From assembly GCA_963761325.1 (NCBI GenBank), contig CAVXGZ010000001.1, positions 62,001-126,000 of the forward strand: 64,000 nucleotides of DNA, written 5' to 3'. The stretch is from Streptantibioticus_C sp963761325. Its GTDB lineage: Bacteria; Actinomycetota; Actinomycetes; Streptomycetales; Streptomycetaceae. The notes under the pieces were generated by a model that saw only the letters and a list, made by a program, of their open reading frames with translations, was not told where the DNA came from and ran no database searches. Positions 44,111 through 53,812 of this stretch are shown here, piece by piece. Made by a program: the position numbers and the translations under genes. Numbering within the stretch: position 1 is the stretch's first letter; every line of letters starts with the position of its first letter.

Positions 44111-44890
44111 TCACTCCAGCGTCGGGACGCGTTCCAGCGTGACGCCGAAGTGTTCGCGGTAGGCGGCGAGGAGCGCGTGCTCGGGCAGTTCCCGCTCGGT
44201 GCGGCGGTCGTCGGCGGACGTGGCGGTCAGCGTGCGGCCGCTCAGCGTGACCCGGCCGTCCGCGGTCGGCAGCGAGCAGACCAGGGACCGGGTGAAGTGG
44301 GAGTCCGGGGAGGTCCACTGCCACCAGCAGGCCATGGTGAAGTCGGACAGCGCGCGGGGGCGCTGCTCGACGCGGTAGCGCGGCCGGCCGTTCCACGCCA
44401 CGTCCAGGTCGCCGTCCGGGGTCTCGGTGATCCGGAACACGCCCTCCGGATCGTGCTGTTCGCCGCGCTCGTCCAGTCGCAGCGGGAAGAGCGCGTGCCG
44501 GCCGAAGCCGACGTCCACCAGCCAGGGCTGCGGGGTGTCCACCCGCAGCGCGAGATGGTCGAACGGCGGCCCGAACCCGCTTCGGCCGTGCACCCCGGCG
44601 GCCAGCAGTGTGACCGGGTAGCCCAGCGACGTGAGCAGCGCGGCGAAGGCGCCGTTCAACTCGTAGCAGAAGCCGCCGCGCCGGGCGCCGACCACCTTGT
44701 CCCACAGGGCGGCCGGCGCCAGCGACACGCCCTCGCCGAGGTGGATGCCCAGGTTCTCGAACGGCACCGCGAGCAGGTGGGCCCGGTGCAGCGCGCGCAG
44801 GGCCGCCGCGTCCGGGCGGGCCGGCCGCTCGGCGCCGATGCGCCGCAGGTACGCCGCGACCCGCGCCTCGTCGAAGGAAGGTTCGTCCAT
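44111..44890 (-). CDS. nat: arylamine N-acetyltransferase
   Basis: A 259-residue enzyme from ATG 44890. It transfers acetyl groups from acetyl-CoA to aromatic amines and hydrazines. The catalytic triad is present: Cys75 in RRGGFCYELNGAF, His112 in PPFDHLALRV and Asp126 in WLVDVGFG. FENLGIHLGE near residue 44 and the length are normal for the family. Actinobacterial relatives act in xenobiotic handling, sterol-related catabolism or, as amide synthases, in antibiotic macrocyclisation. No biosynthetic cluster lies nearby, so the first role is more likely. Confidence 0.94.
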   Translation of the reverse strand: MDEPSFDEARVAAYLRRIGAERPARPDAAALRALHRAHLLAVPFENLGIHLGEGVSLAPAALWDKVVGARRGGFCYELNGAFAALLTSLGYPVTLLAAGVHGRSGFGPPFDHLALRVDTPQPWLVDVGFGRHALFPLRLDERGEQHDPEGVFRITETPDGDLDVAWNGRPRYRVEQRPRALSDFTMACWWQWTSPDSHFTRSLVCSLPTADGRVTLSGRTLTATSADDRRTERELPEHALLAAYREHFGVTLERVPTLE

Positions 44891-44981
44891 GGGTCCGTTA
44901 TGCCAGTCGCGGGGCCGGCCGGCATCGGACCGCGGACCGGGTCGCGCTCCGGATTCCGTCCTAGGTACCGGCCCAGGACCG

Positions 44982-45626
44982 TCAGCGGATCGTCGGGCCG
45001 AGCCCGGCGAGGATGCCGAAGGCGCGGTCCAGCAGCCCGGCCGGGGCGTCGGCGTGGCCGGCGCCGCGCCGGGCGCGCCGGGTGCGCAGCACCGCGCGGA
45101 CCGCCGAGAGGGCGGCGCCGGCCACCACGTTGGCGTGCAGGTCGGCGTCGGGCAGGTCGTCGGGCAGCCGGCGCAGCACCAGCAGCGCGAGCCGGTCCTC
45201 GAACTCGGTGAACGCCTGCACGAGCCGGGCGGCGACCAGCGCGTCGGTGCCCTCGATCGGGTGGGTGAGCGCGGTGAGGCTGCTGGCGGTGAACGGTTCG
45301 GCCGCGGCGCGCAGCGCGTGGCACACCGCGCTCAGCGGCTCCTCGTCGGCGGGCCGGGCGGCCAACTCGCTCTCGACGTAGGCGAACAGCTCGACGCTGT
45401 CCGGCAGCAGCAGCGCCTCCTTGCTGTCGAAGTAGCGGAAGAAGGTGCGCTCCGAGACGTTCGCGCAGGCGGCGATGTCCGCGACCGTGGTGCCGGCGAA
45501 GCCCTGGGCGGCGAACAGCCCGGCCGCGCCCTCGCGCAGCAGCCGCCGGGTCTGCTCCTTCTTGCGCTGCCGCAGCCCCGGCTCGTCGGGGAGCGGCTCG
45601 GGTCCGGGATCGGGCGCGGGAGGCAT
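44982..45626 (-). CDS. TetR-family regulator of the MMPL exporter
   Basis: A 214-residue protein from ATG 45626. The helix-turn-helix is FAGTTVADIAACANVSERTFFRYFDSKEALLL. The C-terminal part resembles the MftR/AcrR group (ALSAVRAVLRTRRARRG). It is divergent from the MMPL transporter gene, and the shared 133-bp interval holds several TGTCA dyads, so it very probably represses the exporter and itself. The inducing ligand should be a substrate of the exporter. Confidence 0.93.
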   Translation of the reverse strand: MPPAPDPGPEPLPDEPGLRQRKKEQTRRLLREGAAGLFAAQGFAGTTVADIAACANVSERTFFRYFDSKEALLLPDSVELFAYVESELAARPADEEPLSAVCHALRAAAEPFTASSLTALTHPIEGTDALVAARLVQAFTEFEDRLALLVLRRLPDDLPDADLHANVVAGAALSAVRAVLRTRRARRGAGHADAPAGLLDRAFGILAGLGPTIR

Positions 45627-45656
45627 GGGTGCAGCCTAGCGCCGGTCCGGGTCTAT

Positions 45657-45719
45657 TGTCATGACTGCCAATTGTCACCCATGACATTTTATGCCTATGG
45701 TTCGTGTCAGTCCTGACAC
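45657..45719. promoter_or_regulatory. operator array between tetR and the MMPL exporter gene
   Basis: Three overlapping dyads built on TGTCA/TGACA: TGTCATG (45657-45663) with CATGACA (45680-45686), TGTCA-CCCA-TGACA (45673-45686), and the perfect GTGTCAG-TC-CTGACAC (45704-45719). They lie upstream of both genes and are the likely binding sites of the TetR regulator. Confidence 0.65.
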
Positions 45720-45759
45720 TTTTCCGGCCGGCCCGGCCGGCCCGCTCCCTGGAGGCGCC

Positions 45760-47949
45760 GTGTCGTCCTGCCCGCCGAAGGACCCGTCCCCGCCCGGTGA
45801 CACGCCGTCCGCGCTCGGCCGGATCGGCGGGTTCTGCGCCCGCCGTCCGGGCTGGGTGATCGCGCTGTGGCTGCTGGTGCTGCTCGGCGCGCTCGCCGGC
45901 CGGCACGCCGTCGACCCCTCCTACAGCGACCAGGTGAGCCTGCCGGGCAGCCCGTCGGCCACCGGCGCAGCCCTGCTCGCCACCTCCGACCCGGCCCTCG
46001 GCCGCCCGAACGGGCGGGTGGTGCTGCACGCGGGCCGCGGCACGGTCGCCGCCCACCGGTCCGCCGTCGACCGGACGCTCGCCGGCCTGCGCGCGCTGCC
46101 GCACGTCACCGCCGCCTCCACCCCGGCCACCAGCGCCGACGGCCGCACCGCGTACACCACGGTCTCCTTCGACGAGCAGGTCAAGGCGCTCGGCCACGGC
46201 TACACCGCCCGGCTGGACGCGGCCACCGCGCCGGCCCGCGCCGCCGGCCTGCGGGTCGCCTACGGCGGCGACCTCGACCAGGTCGTCCGGGCGCCCGCCG
46301 ACGACCGCGCCGCCGAACTCGCCGGACTCGCCGCCGCCGCGCTGATCCTGCTCGTCGCGTTCGGCAGCGTCCTCGCCGCCGTGCTGCCGCTGGCCACCGC
46401 GCTGGTCGGCGTCGGCGCCGGGCTGGGCGTGGTCGGGATCGTCGCCGGCACCCTCACGTTCGCCACCTCTGCGCCCACCCTGGCGACCATGATCGGGCTC
46501 GGCGTCGGCATCGACTACGCGCTGTTCCTGACCACCCGCTTCCGCCAGGACGTCGCCGAGGGCCGCGATCCCGGCCGGGCGACCGCGCGCACCGCCGCCC
46601 GCACCGGGCACGCCGTCCTGGTCGCCGCGGCCACCGTCTGCGTCGCGATGCTCAGCCTCTACGCCTGCGGCCTGTCGTTCATCGGGCGCCTCGGCCTGGC
46701 CGCCACCATCGCGGTCCTGGTCACCGCGTGCGCCGCGCTCACCCTGGTCCCGGCGGCGCTCGCCCTGGCCGGCCGCCGGATCGACCGCCTCGCGGTGCGC
46801 CGCCCGGTCGCCGAGACCTCCGGCGACCACGACGGCTGGCACCGCTACGCCGCGCTGGTCGCCCGCCGCCCGTGGACCTTCCTGCTCGCCGGGACCGCGC
46901 TGCTCGCGGTGTGCGCGGTGCCGCTGCTGTCGATGCGGCTCGGCCACGTCGACGACGGCGCCGACCGGCGGGGGAGCACCACGCGCACCGCCTACGACCT
47001 GATAGCCGACGGCCGCGGCCCCGGGTTCGGTCCGGGCGCCGACGGCCCGTTCGTCCTGGTCGTCGACGTGCGCCACGCCACCGTCCCGCCCGACCGGATC
47101 GCCGGCGACCTGTCCGGCGCCCTGCGGCACACCCACGGCCTCGCCGGCTGCACGCCGCCGCGGCCGACCCCCGACGGCCGGCTCGTCGTCGCCACCCTCA
47201 CCCCGGCCGCCGGACCGCAGACCGCCGCCACCGGCGCGCTGTTCACCACCCTCACCGACCGCACCCTGCCGCACGCGCTGGCCGGCACCGGCGCCCGCGG
47301 CTACCTGACCGGCAGCACCGCCGGCCAACTCGACTTCCGCGACACGGTCACCCGGCGGCTGCCGGTCATCATCGGCATCGTGCTGGCCGCCGCGTTCCTG
47401 CTGCTGGCGACGGTCTTCCGCAGCGTGGTCATCCCGGTCAAGGCGGTGCTGCTCAACCTGGCGACCACCGCCGCCTCCTACGGGGTGCTGGTCGCGGTCT
47501 TCCAGTGGGGCTGGGGCGAGCGGCTGCTCGGCCTGACCGAACGGGTGCCGATCGAGTCCTACGTTCCGATGATGATGTTCGCCATCGTCTTCGGCCTGTC
47601 GATGGACTACGAGATCTTCCTGCTCTCCCGCATGGCCGAGACCTGGCGCCGCACCGCCGACAACCGGCTCGCCGTCGGCACCGGGCTCGCCGCCACCGGC
47701 CGGGTCATCTCCGGCGCCGCGCTGATCATGACCGCGGTCTTCCTCTCCTTCACCGGCTCCCCCACGGTCGTGGTCAAGATGCTCGCCCTCGGCCTGGCGG
47801 TCAGCGTCGTGCTCGACGCCACCGTGGTGCGCCTGGTCCTCGTGCCGTCCGCGATGTTCCTGATGGGCGCGGCCAACTGGTGGTTCCCCGGGCGGCGTCC
47901 GCGGGCCGCCCGGCCTGGTGGCGACGGCGCGGGCGGCCCCGCATGCTGA
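45760..47949 (+). CDS. MMPL/RND-family transporter
   Basis: A roughly 729-residue exporter. I chose GTG 45760 (VSSCPPKDPS, GGAGG upstream) because the ATG at 45691 lies inside the operator array. There are 11-12 membrane helices, arranged as one helix, a large extracytoplasmic loop (residues 65-200), five helices, then the same again. RND proton-relay motifs are visible in MIGLGVGIDYALFLTTRFRQD and AIVFGLSMDYEIFLLSRMAETW. The family exports lipids in mycobacteria and antibiotics or pigments in Streptomyces; cargo here unknown. It is regulated by the divergent TetR gene. Confidence 0.93.
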   Translation: MSSCPPKDPSPPGDTPSALGRIGGFCARRPGWVIALWLLVLLGALAGRHAVDPSYSDQVSLPGSPSATGAALLATSDPALGRPNGRVVLHAGRGTVAAHRSAVDRTLAGLRALPHVTAASTPATSADGRTAYTTVSFDEQVKALGHGYTARLDAATAPARAAGLRVAYGGDLDQVVRAPADDRAAELAGLAAAALILLVAFGSVLAAVLPLATALVGVGAGLGVVGIVAGTLTFATSAPTLATMIGLGVGIDYALFLTTRFRQDVAEGRDPGRATARTAARTGHAVLVAAATVCVAMLSLYACGLSFIGRLGLAATIAVLVTACAALTLVPAALALAGRRIDRLAVRRPVAETSGDHDGWHRYAALVARRPWTFLLAGTALLAVCAVPLLSMRLGHVDDGADRRGSTTRTAYDLIADGRGPGFGPGADGPFVLVVDVRHATVPPDRIAGDLSGALRHTHGLAGCTPPRPTPDGRLVVATLTPAAGPQTAATGALFTTLTDRTLPHALAGTGARGYLTGSTAGQLDFRDTVTRRLPVIIGIVLAAAFLLLATVFRSVVIPVKAVLLNLATTAASYGVLVAVFQWGWGERLLGLTERVPIESYVPMMMFAIVFGLSMDYEIFLLSRMAETWRRTADNRLAVGTGLAATGRVISGAALIMTAVFLSFTGSPTVVVKMLALGLAVSVVLDATVVRLVLVPSAMFLMGAANWWFPGRRPRAARPGGDGAGGPAC

Positions 47950-47953
47950 GGGC

Positions 47954-48673
47954 ATGGGGACGGCACCGACGCACCGACCCCGGCCGACGGCACGGCTGGC
48001 CGGGTGGATACGCGCGGCGCCGGGCACCCACACGTGGCTGGCGCTGCTGGGGGTGACGAGCTGCGTGATCGCCGCCGTGTCACCCGGATCGCGTAACCTC
48101 CTGCTCCACCACAACAGCACGAACCTGGTGGAACTGCGCCGGCACCCGGTGCGGGTCCTGGTGGTGAGCGCGCTGTGGATCGAGGCGCCGTCCGGACTGC
48201 TGCTGTACGTGCCGCTGTTCGAACTGATCCACGCCCCCGCGGAGCGCTGGCTGGGTACCCGGCGCTGGCTGGCCGCGGTCGGCGTCTCGCACGTGGGCGC
48301 CACGCTCGTCAGTCAGCAGGCGGTGCTGCTGGGCATACGGTCGGACCGGCTGCCGGAGTCGATGGCGCACACCGTGGACATCGGCGTGAGCTACGGGATC
48401 GGCGGCGTGGTCGGGATCCTGGCCTACGCGGTGCCGGGGCGCTGGCGGTGGGGCTACGTGGCGGGCGTGGTCGGGTTCTCCGCCTGGTCGGCCGTGCGCG
48501 GCCGGACGTTCACCGATCTGGGCCACTTCACCGCGGTGCTGCTCGGCCTGGCCTGCTACGGGCTCACCCGCCGCGACCGCCGTCCCCGCGGCGGAACGCC
48601 GCCGCCCGCGCCCGTCACACCGGACGGTAGCCGGACAGCAGGAACGACGCCGTCACCCGTGTCGCCGGACTGA
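47954..48673 (+). CDS. rhomboid-like membrane protein
   Basis: A 239-residue protein from ATG 47954, 4 bp after the MMPL stop, so probably co-transcribed. Six hydrophobic helices are visible. Conserved segments are LLLHHNSTNLVELRRHPVRVLVVSALWIE, LYVPLFELIHAPAERWLGTRRWLAAVGVSHVGATLVSQQ, and MAHTVDIGVSYGIGGVVGILAYAVPG. This is the actinobacterial rhomboid-like family. The GxSG serine-protease motif of true rhomboids is not evident, so proteolysis is doubtful. Its last 59 bp overlap the end of the convergent methyltransferase gene. Confidence 0.82.
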   Translation: MGTAPTHRPRPTARLAGWIRAAPGTHTWLALLGVTSCVIAAVSPGSRNLLLHHNSTNLVELRRHPVRVLVVSALWIEAPSGLLLYVPLFELIHAPAERWLGTRRWLAAVGVSHVGATLVSQQAVLLGIRSDRLPESMAHTVDIGVSYGIGGVVGILAYAVPGRWRWGYVAGVVGFSAWSAVRGRTFTDLGHFTAVLLGLACYGLTRRDRRPRGGTPPPAPVTPDGSRTAGTTPSPVSPD

Positions 48674-49451
48674 ACGCCTCCGCCCCGCCCGACCGCTCCG
48701 CGTGCCGGGCCGACGGGCCCATCCCGACCGCGTCGGCCGCCTCCCGCGGGTCCAGCGTCATCGGATAAGTCAACGCCGTCCGGTCGGCGAGCCGGAACAG
48801 CCCGGAGTCGGTCAGCGCGCCGGCCAGCCGCTCCGCCTTGTCCGCGTCCACCTCCAGCATCCCGGTCCGCGCCGCCCGCAGCTCCGCGAGGTGGTCCGCG
48901 GCCGGCGTCACCACCAGCAGCAGGCCGTCCGGGCGCAGCACCCGGCGGAACTCGGCCGCGTTGCGCGGCGCGAACACGTTGAGCACCAGGTCCACCGCGC
49001 CGGAGCGCACCGGCAGCGGCTGCCACACGTCCCACACCGCGGCCCGCAGCCGCGGGTGGGCGCGGGCCGCCCGGCGCAGCGCGAACTTCGACACGTCCAG
49101 CGCGAGCCCGACCGCCCCCGGCACCGCGTCCAGCACGGTGCCCAGGTAGTACCCGGTCCCGGCCCCCGCGTCCAGCACCGCCCGGGCTCCGCGCGGCGCC
49201 GCCCGCCCGACCGCCCGCGCCAACTCCCCGTAGTGTCCCGCCGCCAGGAACTCCGCCCGCGCCCGCACCATCTCCGCGCTGTCCGCCGTCCCCGGCCGCG
49301 CGTCCCCCGGCAACAGGTTCACGTACCCCTGCCGCGCCACGTCGAACGCGTGCCCCCCGGCACACCGCAACGTCCGCTCTCGCTCCGCGAACGAGCCCCC
49401 GCACAGGGGGCAGACCAACAGTCCGAACGGGTCTCCCGTCACCTCAGCCAT
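48615..49451 (-). CDS. RlmA-like 23S rRNA (guanine-N1) methyltransferase
   Basis: A 278-residue protein from ATG 49451. An N-terminal zinc finger (VCPLCGGSF, LRCAGGHAFDVARQGYVNLL) is followed by a SAM-binding fold: AVLDAGAGTGYYLGTVLDA, GLALDVSKFALRRAARAHP, VLNVFAPRNAAEFRRVLRPDGLLLVVTPAADHL. This layout is that of RlmA. In Gram-positive bacteria the type II enzyme methylates G748 of 23S rRNA; in Streptomyces the homologue TlrB gives tylosin resistance. Whether this copy is housekeeping or protective cannot be decided; no macrolide cluster is visible. Confidence 0.88.
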   Translation of the reverse strand: MAEVTGDPFGLLVCPLCGGSFAERERTLRCAGGHAFDVARQGYVNLLPGDARPGTADSAEMVRARAEFLAAGHYGELARAVGRAAPRGARAVLDAGAGTGYYLGTVLDAVPGAVGLALDVSKFALRRAARAHPRLRAAVWDVWQPLPVRSGAVDLVLNVFAPRNAAEFRRVLRPDGLLLVVTPAADHLAELRAARTGMLEVDADKAERLAGALTDSGLFRLADRTALTYPMTLDPREAADAVGMGPSARHAERSGGAEAFSPATRVTASFLLSGYRPV

Positions 49452-49599
49452 AGCGTGGCCACCCTACACAGACCGCCCTGGCCCAACGGCTCGTGAGGAC
49501 CGGGAGGAGTGATGGGGCGGCATACGTGGAACCGGGTGGACGCGGCGGCCGGTCCGCGCACGCTGAACGGACACGACGGCCATCGGGGGGTGGACCAGG

Positions 49600-50781
49600 G
49601 TGTCGATCGAGTTACCCGGGTACGTGGTGGATGCCTTCTACTTCGTCGGGCTTCCGTGGCCCGGGGTGGACGAGGACCAACTGCGCGGCTGGGCAAGCGA
49701 CCTGCGGGCCTTCGCCGAGGAGATCACCGCGATCTCCGGAATGTCGAAGAACGCGGTCACGCAGTTGTCCGACTCCAGCCAGTCGGTCTTCCTGCGGACG
49801 GTGGCTGCCGCCTGGGAGCGTCATCACGGCGTCATGACCGCACTGCGCGGCCCGATGAACGACTTCGCGGACGCGCTGGACGTCGCCGCGACCGCGGTCG
49901 AGGTGCAGAAGGGCGCGGTCATCGGGGCGGCGGTGGCGCTGGCCGCCGAGATCGTCACCACCCAGGGCGAGGCGGTTTTCACGCTCGGTCTGGCCGAGGG
50001 CGAAGTGCCGCTCGAGGTCGCCGGCACCAAGCTCGTCATCAAGTTCGCCCTGCAGGAGTTGGAGAACGCCCTGCTGGGCGTGTTGATCAACGAAGCGGCC
50101 CAGGCGATCAGCGACCATCTCGGCGGCACCATAGCCGAACTCCTCATGGGCAGTGCGGGAGTAGCCGGCGAGGTCTATTCCCTCAAGGCGGACACCGAGG
50201 CGATCCGCAATCTGGCCGGAACCATGAAGACGCATGGCCGCCGGACCGAGGACACGAGCTCCGAGGCCCATCGGAAGACCACGAACCGGAAATTGGAGAC
50301 GGATTCTCCGGGTGGCAGATGGCATGTGGTCCAGATTCTGGAAGCGGCCCTGCTGTCCATCGCGGCCGATTTGTTCAAAAGACTGCCCGGCACGCTGTTC
50401 AAGGTGATCGAGGAGACCGAGGAGGATCTCACCGAGGCGGCCGCCCGCATTGAGGCGGTCGATGCGGGACTCGCGTCCGACGTGCCCGACGAACAGCCCG
50501 CGCCGACGCCGTCTGGTTCCAACCCCGACGGGAAAGGCGGTGAAGAAAGGCCCGGCGGACGCCGTCGCCGATCAAAACTGCCGCCCAAGGACACCCCAGA
50601 GGGAAAGGAAGCCCGCTGGCAGAGGTACCAGCAGAGCGTCGCGGCCGGACAGCGCAGAAGGCCTCTCGATTACGATGCCTGGTCCAGCAAGTACGACGTG
50701 GCCATCCACCAGCACGCCCGAGCCGACGCCGCGGTGGACGACTACATCAAACGGTCCGGCAAGGACGCGGACCATGGTTAG
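49600..50781 (+). pseudogene. polymorphic toxin gene, 5' part, interrupted by an insertion sequence
   Basis: From GTG 49600, 391 codons read as a WXG100-like/CpnT-NTD-type toxin: LPWPGVDEDQLRGWASDLRAFAEEI, WERHHGVMTALRGPMNDFADALDV, a hydrophobic Ala-rich helical stretch (AVIGAAVALAAEIVTTQGEAV), a Lys/Arg/Pro linker (SKLPPKDTPEGKEARWQRYQQ) and the conserved pre-toxin piece DYDAWSSKYDVAIHQHARADAAVDDYIKRSG. It stops at a TAG contributed by the insertion sequence at 50781. The missing nuclease part resumes at 53869. Such toxins are exported by type VII secretion or similar routes and used against competitors. As it stands this product would carry no toxin domain. Confidence 0.85.
50773..50780 (+). 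repeat. target site duplication, left copy (IS256 element)
   Basis: CATGGTTA, repeated exactly at 53861-53868. The 8-bp length is normal for IS256-family insertion. Confidence 0.95.
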
Positions 50782-50819
50782 GGTCTGTCAATCGAGCGGT
50801 GTAACTGGGGTGGTTGGGG

Positions 50820-51530
50820 TTACTGACGGGCTGCGGAGAGTCGGCCGTCGAAGGTGATGTCGAAGGCGTTCAGGGCGGTCTTCCAGCGCAGGGTCCAGCG
50901 GGTTTGTCCCTTGCCGGTGGGGTCGAGGGACATGATCGCCATATAGACGCACTTCAGGGCGGCGGTCTCGTTGGGGAAGTGGCCTCGGGCCTTGACCGCC
51001 CGCCGGATACGGGCGTTCACGGACTCGATCGCGTTGGTCGTGCAGACGATGCGGCGGATCTCGGTGTCGAACCGCAGGAACGGAGTGAACTCCTCCCACG
51101 CGTTCTCCCAGAGCCTGACGATCGCCGGATACTTCCCTCCCCAGGCGTCGGCGAATTCGGCGAACCGTTCGAGCGCGGCCTCCTCGGTCGCGGCGGTGTA
51201 GACGGGCTTGAGGATCTTGGCGATCTTGTCCCAGTCCTGGCGGGCGGCATAGCGGAAGGAGTTTCGCAGCAGGTGGACCACGCAGGTCTGCACGATCGTC
51301 TGCGGCCAGACGGTCCCGACCGCGTCGGGCAGACCCTTCAGTCCGTCGCAGACGAGCATGAGGATGTCGTTCACGCCACGGTTCTTGATCTCGGTGAGGA
51401 TGTGCATCCAGTGCTTGGCGCCCTCACCGCCATCCCCGGCCCACAGGCCCAGGATCTCGCGCCGGCCCTCCGCGGTGACGGCCAAGGCGACGTAGATGGG
51501 CCGGTTGGCCACGGCCCCATCGCGGATCTT
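50820..51530 (-). pseudogene. IS256-family transposase, C-terminal part
   Basis: About 236 codons of an IS256 (Mutator-type DDE) transposase: KIRDGAVANRPIYVALAVTAEGRREILGLW, MLVCDGLKGLPDAV with the second catalytic Asp, the C/H-rich IVQTCVVHLLRNSFRY, and the typical CTTNAIESVNARIRRAVKARGHFPNETAALK end. It is continuous with the N-terminal part at 53223-53812 once the nested ISL3 element is removed. Joined length is 1293 bp, exactly 430 codons plus stop, so no other lesion is present. As it stands it is inactive. Confidence 0.93.
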
Positions 51531-53222
51531 GGTTCTGTCGACGATCTTGTGATGCGGACGGCGAAGCGCCGGGCCGTCGTGGTTCGCGATCATGCACCGC
51601 GTGTTCTCGTGATCTCTTGCAGCAGTTGTTCCCGCACCTGTCCGCGCTCGTCATCGACCAGGTCGAACGAGGTCCATCTGCCGTGGTGTTGAGTGCCCGG
51701 GTGGCCGCGGAGGGCGGCTGGTGCCGGTGCGGGCAGTGGTCCGGGCGGGTCCACGGCCGCTATGTCCGTAGCCTTCGAGATGCCGCCGTGGGCAGCGTCG
51801 GAGTGATGGTTGAGCTGCAGGTCCGCCGGTTCCGATGTCAGAACCCGGCCTGCCCGGCGGTCACGTTCGCCGAACAGGTCCGCGGGCTGACCAGGCCGCA
51901 CAGCCGTTTCACCCCGTTGCTGCTCGGGCTGCTGGCGCGGATCGGGCTCGCACTGGCCGGCCGTGCGGGAGCCCGGCTGACGGAGGTCTTGGGAATGGCG
52001 ACCGGCAGGGACACCCTGTTGAAGCTGGTCAAAGCCCTGCCAGAGCCAGAGGTCGGGGCCGTGGAGGTGCTCGGCGTCGACGATTTCGCATTCCGCAAGG
52101 GCCACCACTACGGCACCGTGCTGATCGACATGGCGACCCATCGCCCGCTGCACCTTTTCGACGGCCGCGAAGGTGAAGACCTGGCCGCCTGGCTGCGGCA
52201 GCACCCCGAAATCCGGGTGATCTGCCGGGACCGCTCCAGCGGCTACGGCGAGGGATCCCGCCAGGGTGCCCCGCAGGCCGTGCAGGTCGCCGACCGTTTC
52301 CACCTGTGGCAGAACCTGTGCCAGGCGGTCGAGAAAGCGGTCAACACGCTCCGGCCGCACCTGGCCGAACCGGCCCCACAACCGGAACCCCTCGGACTCG
52401 ACGCCGAGCCGGAGATCATGAAGCCCCACCCCGAGCTGAAGATCGTGGCCAGGTTCAAGGACCAGCATGCGGCAGCCCACGAGTTGTGGGCCCAGGGGCT
52501 GTCCAAGGCGGCGATCGGCCGCAAGCTCGGCCTGCACCAGGCGACGGTCAGCAAGCTCGTCAACGCCGCCACCGCCGAGGAACTGACGGCGAAGACCCTG
52601 CAGCGCTCTCACCTGGTCGACCCCTACACCGGCTACCTCCACCGGCGCTGGAACGAGGGCATCCGCAACGCAACCCAGCTCTTCCGGGAGATCCAGCAAC
52701 TCGGCTACCCCGGCGGTGAACTGGCCGTCCAGCGGCACCTGCGGCGCTACCGGACACACCGCGGCCACATGCCGGCGCCAGGCCCCAAGCCCCCGTCGAT
52801 CCGCGAGGTCACCGCCTGGATCACCACCCACCCCGACCACCTCGACGGCCTAGACACGGACAAGCTCACTGTCCTGCGGTCCCGCAACAAGGATCTCGAC
52901 AGGCTCACCAGGCACGTCCGCGCCTTCGCGGTGATGCTGACCCACCGCGAAGGCGAACGCCTCGACGAGTGGATCGATACCGTCGAGACCGACAGCCTCG
53001 CCCCGGTCGCGTCCTTCGCCCGCAACCTCCGCCGCGACATCGACGCCGTCCGCAACGGACTGATCCTGCCCTACAGCTCCGGCGCAGTCGAAGGGAACAT
53101 CAACCGTCTCAAGATGATCAAACGGCAGATGTTCGGACGAGCCGGCCTCGATCTCCTGCGCAAACGAGTCCTCCTCACCCGATAACCGCACCCAGCCACA
53201 TCACAAGATCGTCGACAGAACC
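51531..53222 (+). mobile_element. ISL3-family insertion sequence nested in the IS256 element
   Basis: It has perfect 24-bp inverted repeats (51531-51554, starting GGTTCTGTCGACGATC, and 53199-53222). Both ends are flanked by the 8-bp duplication CGGATCTT (51523-51530 and 53223-53230), the usual duplication length for ISL3. It is 1692 bp with one full transposase gene on the plus strand. Perfect ends and an intact gene indicate recent insertion. Confidence 0.96.
51617..53185 (+). CDS. ISL3-family transposase
   Basis: A 522-residue transposase from TTG 51617. The N-terminal zinc-binding domain is GWCRCGQWSGRVHGRYVR with RRFRCQNPACPAVTFAE. The catalytic core has VLGVDDFAFRKGHHYGTVLID (first Asp), VICRDRSSGYGEG (second Asp) and SSGAVEGNINRLKMIKRQMFGRA (Glu). 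These are the DDE positions of ISL3 enzymes. An HTH-like LSKAAIGRKLGLHQATVSKLV lies between the second Asp and the Glu. The gene fills the element and shows no frame lesion, so it is probably functional. Confidence 0.95.
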   Translation: MQQLFPHLSALVIDQVERGPSAVVLSARVAAEGGWCRCGQWSGRVHGRYVRSLRDAAVGSVGVMVELQVRRFRCQNPACPAVTFAEQVRGLTRPHSRFTPLLLGLLARIGLALAGRAGARLTEVLGMATGRDTLLKLVKALPEPEVGAVEVLGVDDFAFRKGHHYGTVLIDMATHRPLHLFDGREGEDLAAWLRQHPEIRVICRDRSSGYGEGSRQGAPQAVQVADRFHLWQNLCQAVEKAVNTLRPHLAEPAPQPEPLGLDAEPEIMKPHPELKIVARFKDQHAAAHELWAQGLSKAAIGRKLGLHQATVSKLVNAATAEELTAKTLQRSHLVDPYTGYLHRRWNEGIRNATQLFREIQQLGYPGGELAVQRHLRRYRTHRGHMPAPGPKPPSIREVTAWITTHPDHLDGLDTDKLTVLRSRNKDLDRLTRHVRAFAVMLTHREGERLDEWIDTVETDSLAPVASFARNLRRDIDAVRNGLILPYSSGAVEGNINRLKMIKRQMFGRAGLDLLRKRVLLTR

Positions 53223-53812
53223 CGGATCTTCACGTGAATCGCGTCGATGAACACGACCGGATATACCGGATCGAGGGGACGGTTCTGCCATTCGGCCATG
53301 CCCTCGAGGACCTTGTCGGTGATCGTGGAGATCGTCTGGCGCGAGACGTCGGCGCCGTAGACCTCCGCGAGGTGGGCCTGGACCTCGCCGGTGGTCAAGC
53401 CCTTCGCGGACAGCGAGATAACCATCTCGTCCACGCCGGTCAGGCGCTTCTGCCGCTTCTTGACGATCTTCGGCTCGAACGAGCCCTCCCTGTCGCGGGG
53501 GACGAATACCTCCACCGGCCCGACATCGGTCAACACGGTCTTCGCGCGGGTTCCGTTGCGGGAGTTGCCGCCGTTCTTCCCGGCAGGATCGTGCTTGTCA
53601 TAGCCGAGGTGGTCGGTGATCTCACCTTCCAGAGCGGACTCCAGCAGCCGCTTCGTCAGTTGCTGGAGCAGACCGCCTTCGCCTGTCAGTTGCAAGCCCT
53701 CGGCCTGAGCCCGGGACACCAACTCGTCGATCAGCCGGTTGTCCACCGCCGTCGCCGCCTGCGGCTCCAACAGCTCGACGGCCTCAGCCTCGGTCACGTT
53801 CTCACTGGTCAT
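53223..53812 (-). pseudogene. IS256-family transposase, N-terminal part
   Basis: About 196 codons from ATG 53812 (MTSENVTEAEAVELLEP), chosen because GGAGG lies 8 bases upstream; ATG 53827 is an alternative. Motifs: ESALEGEITDHLGYDKHDPAGKNGGNSRNG, VEVFVPRDREGSFEPKIV, and YPVVFIDAIHVKIR, the first catalytic Asp. The reading frame then runs into the ISL3 end and stops at 53201. The remaining part is at 50820-51530. Confidence 0.93.

Noticed and set aside
44656..48303. A 1215-codon minus-strand frame across tetR and the MMPL gene
   Set aside because: Gly/Arg/Asp-rich shadow with no domain; it covers two well-supported genes and an operator region.
49509..50453. Separate 314-codon gene overlapping the toxin in another frame
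   Set aside because: Arg/Gly/His-rich shadow frame; the toxin frame has WXG100-like and linker features.
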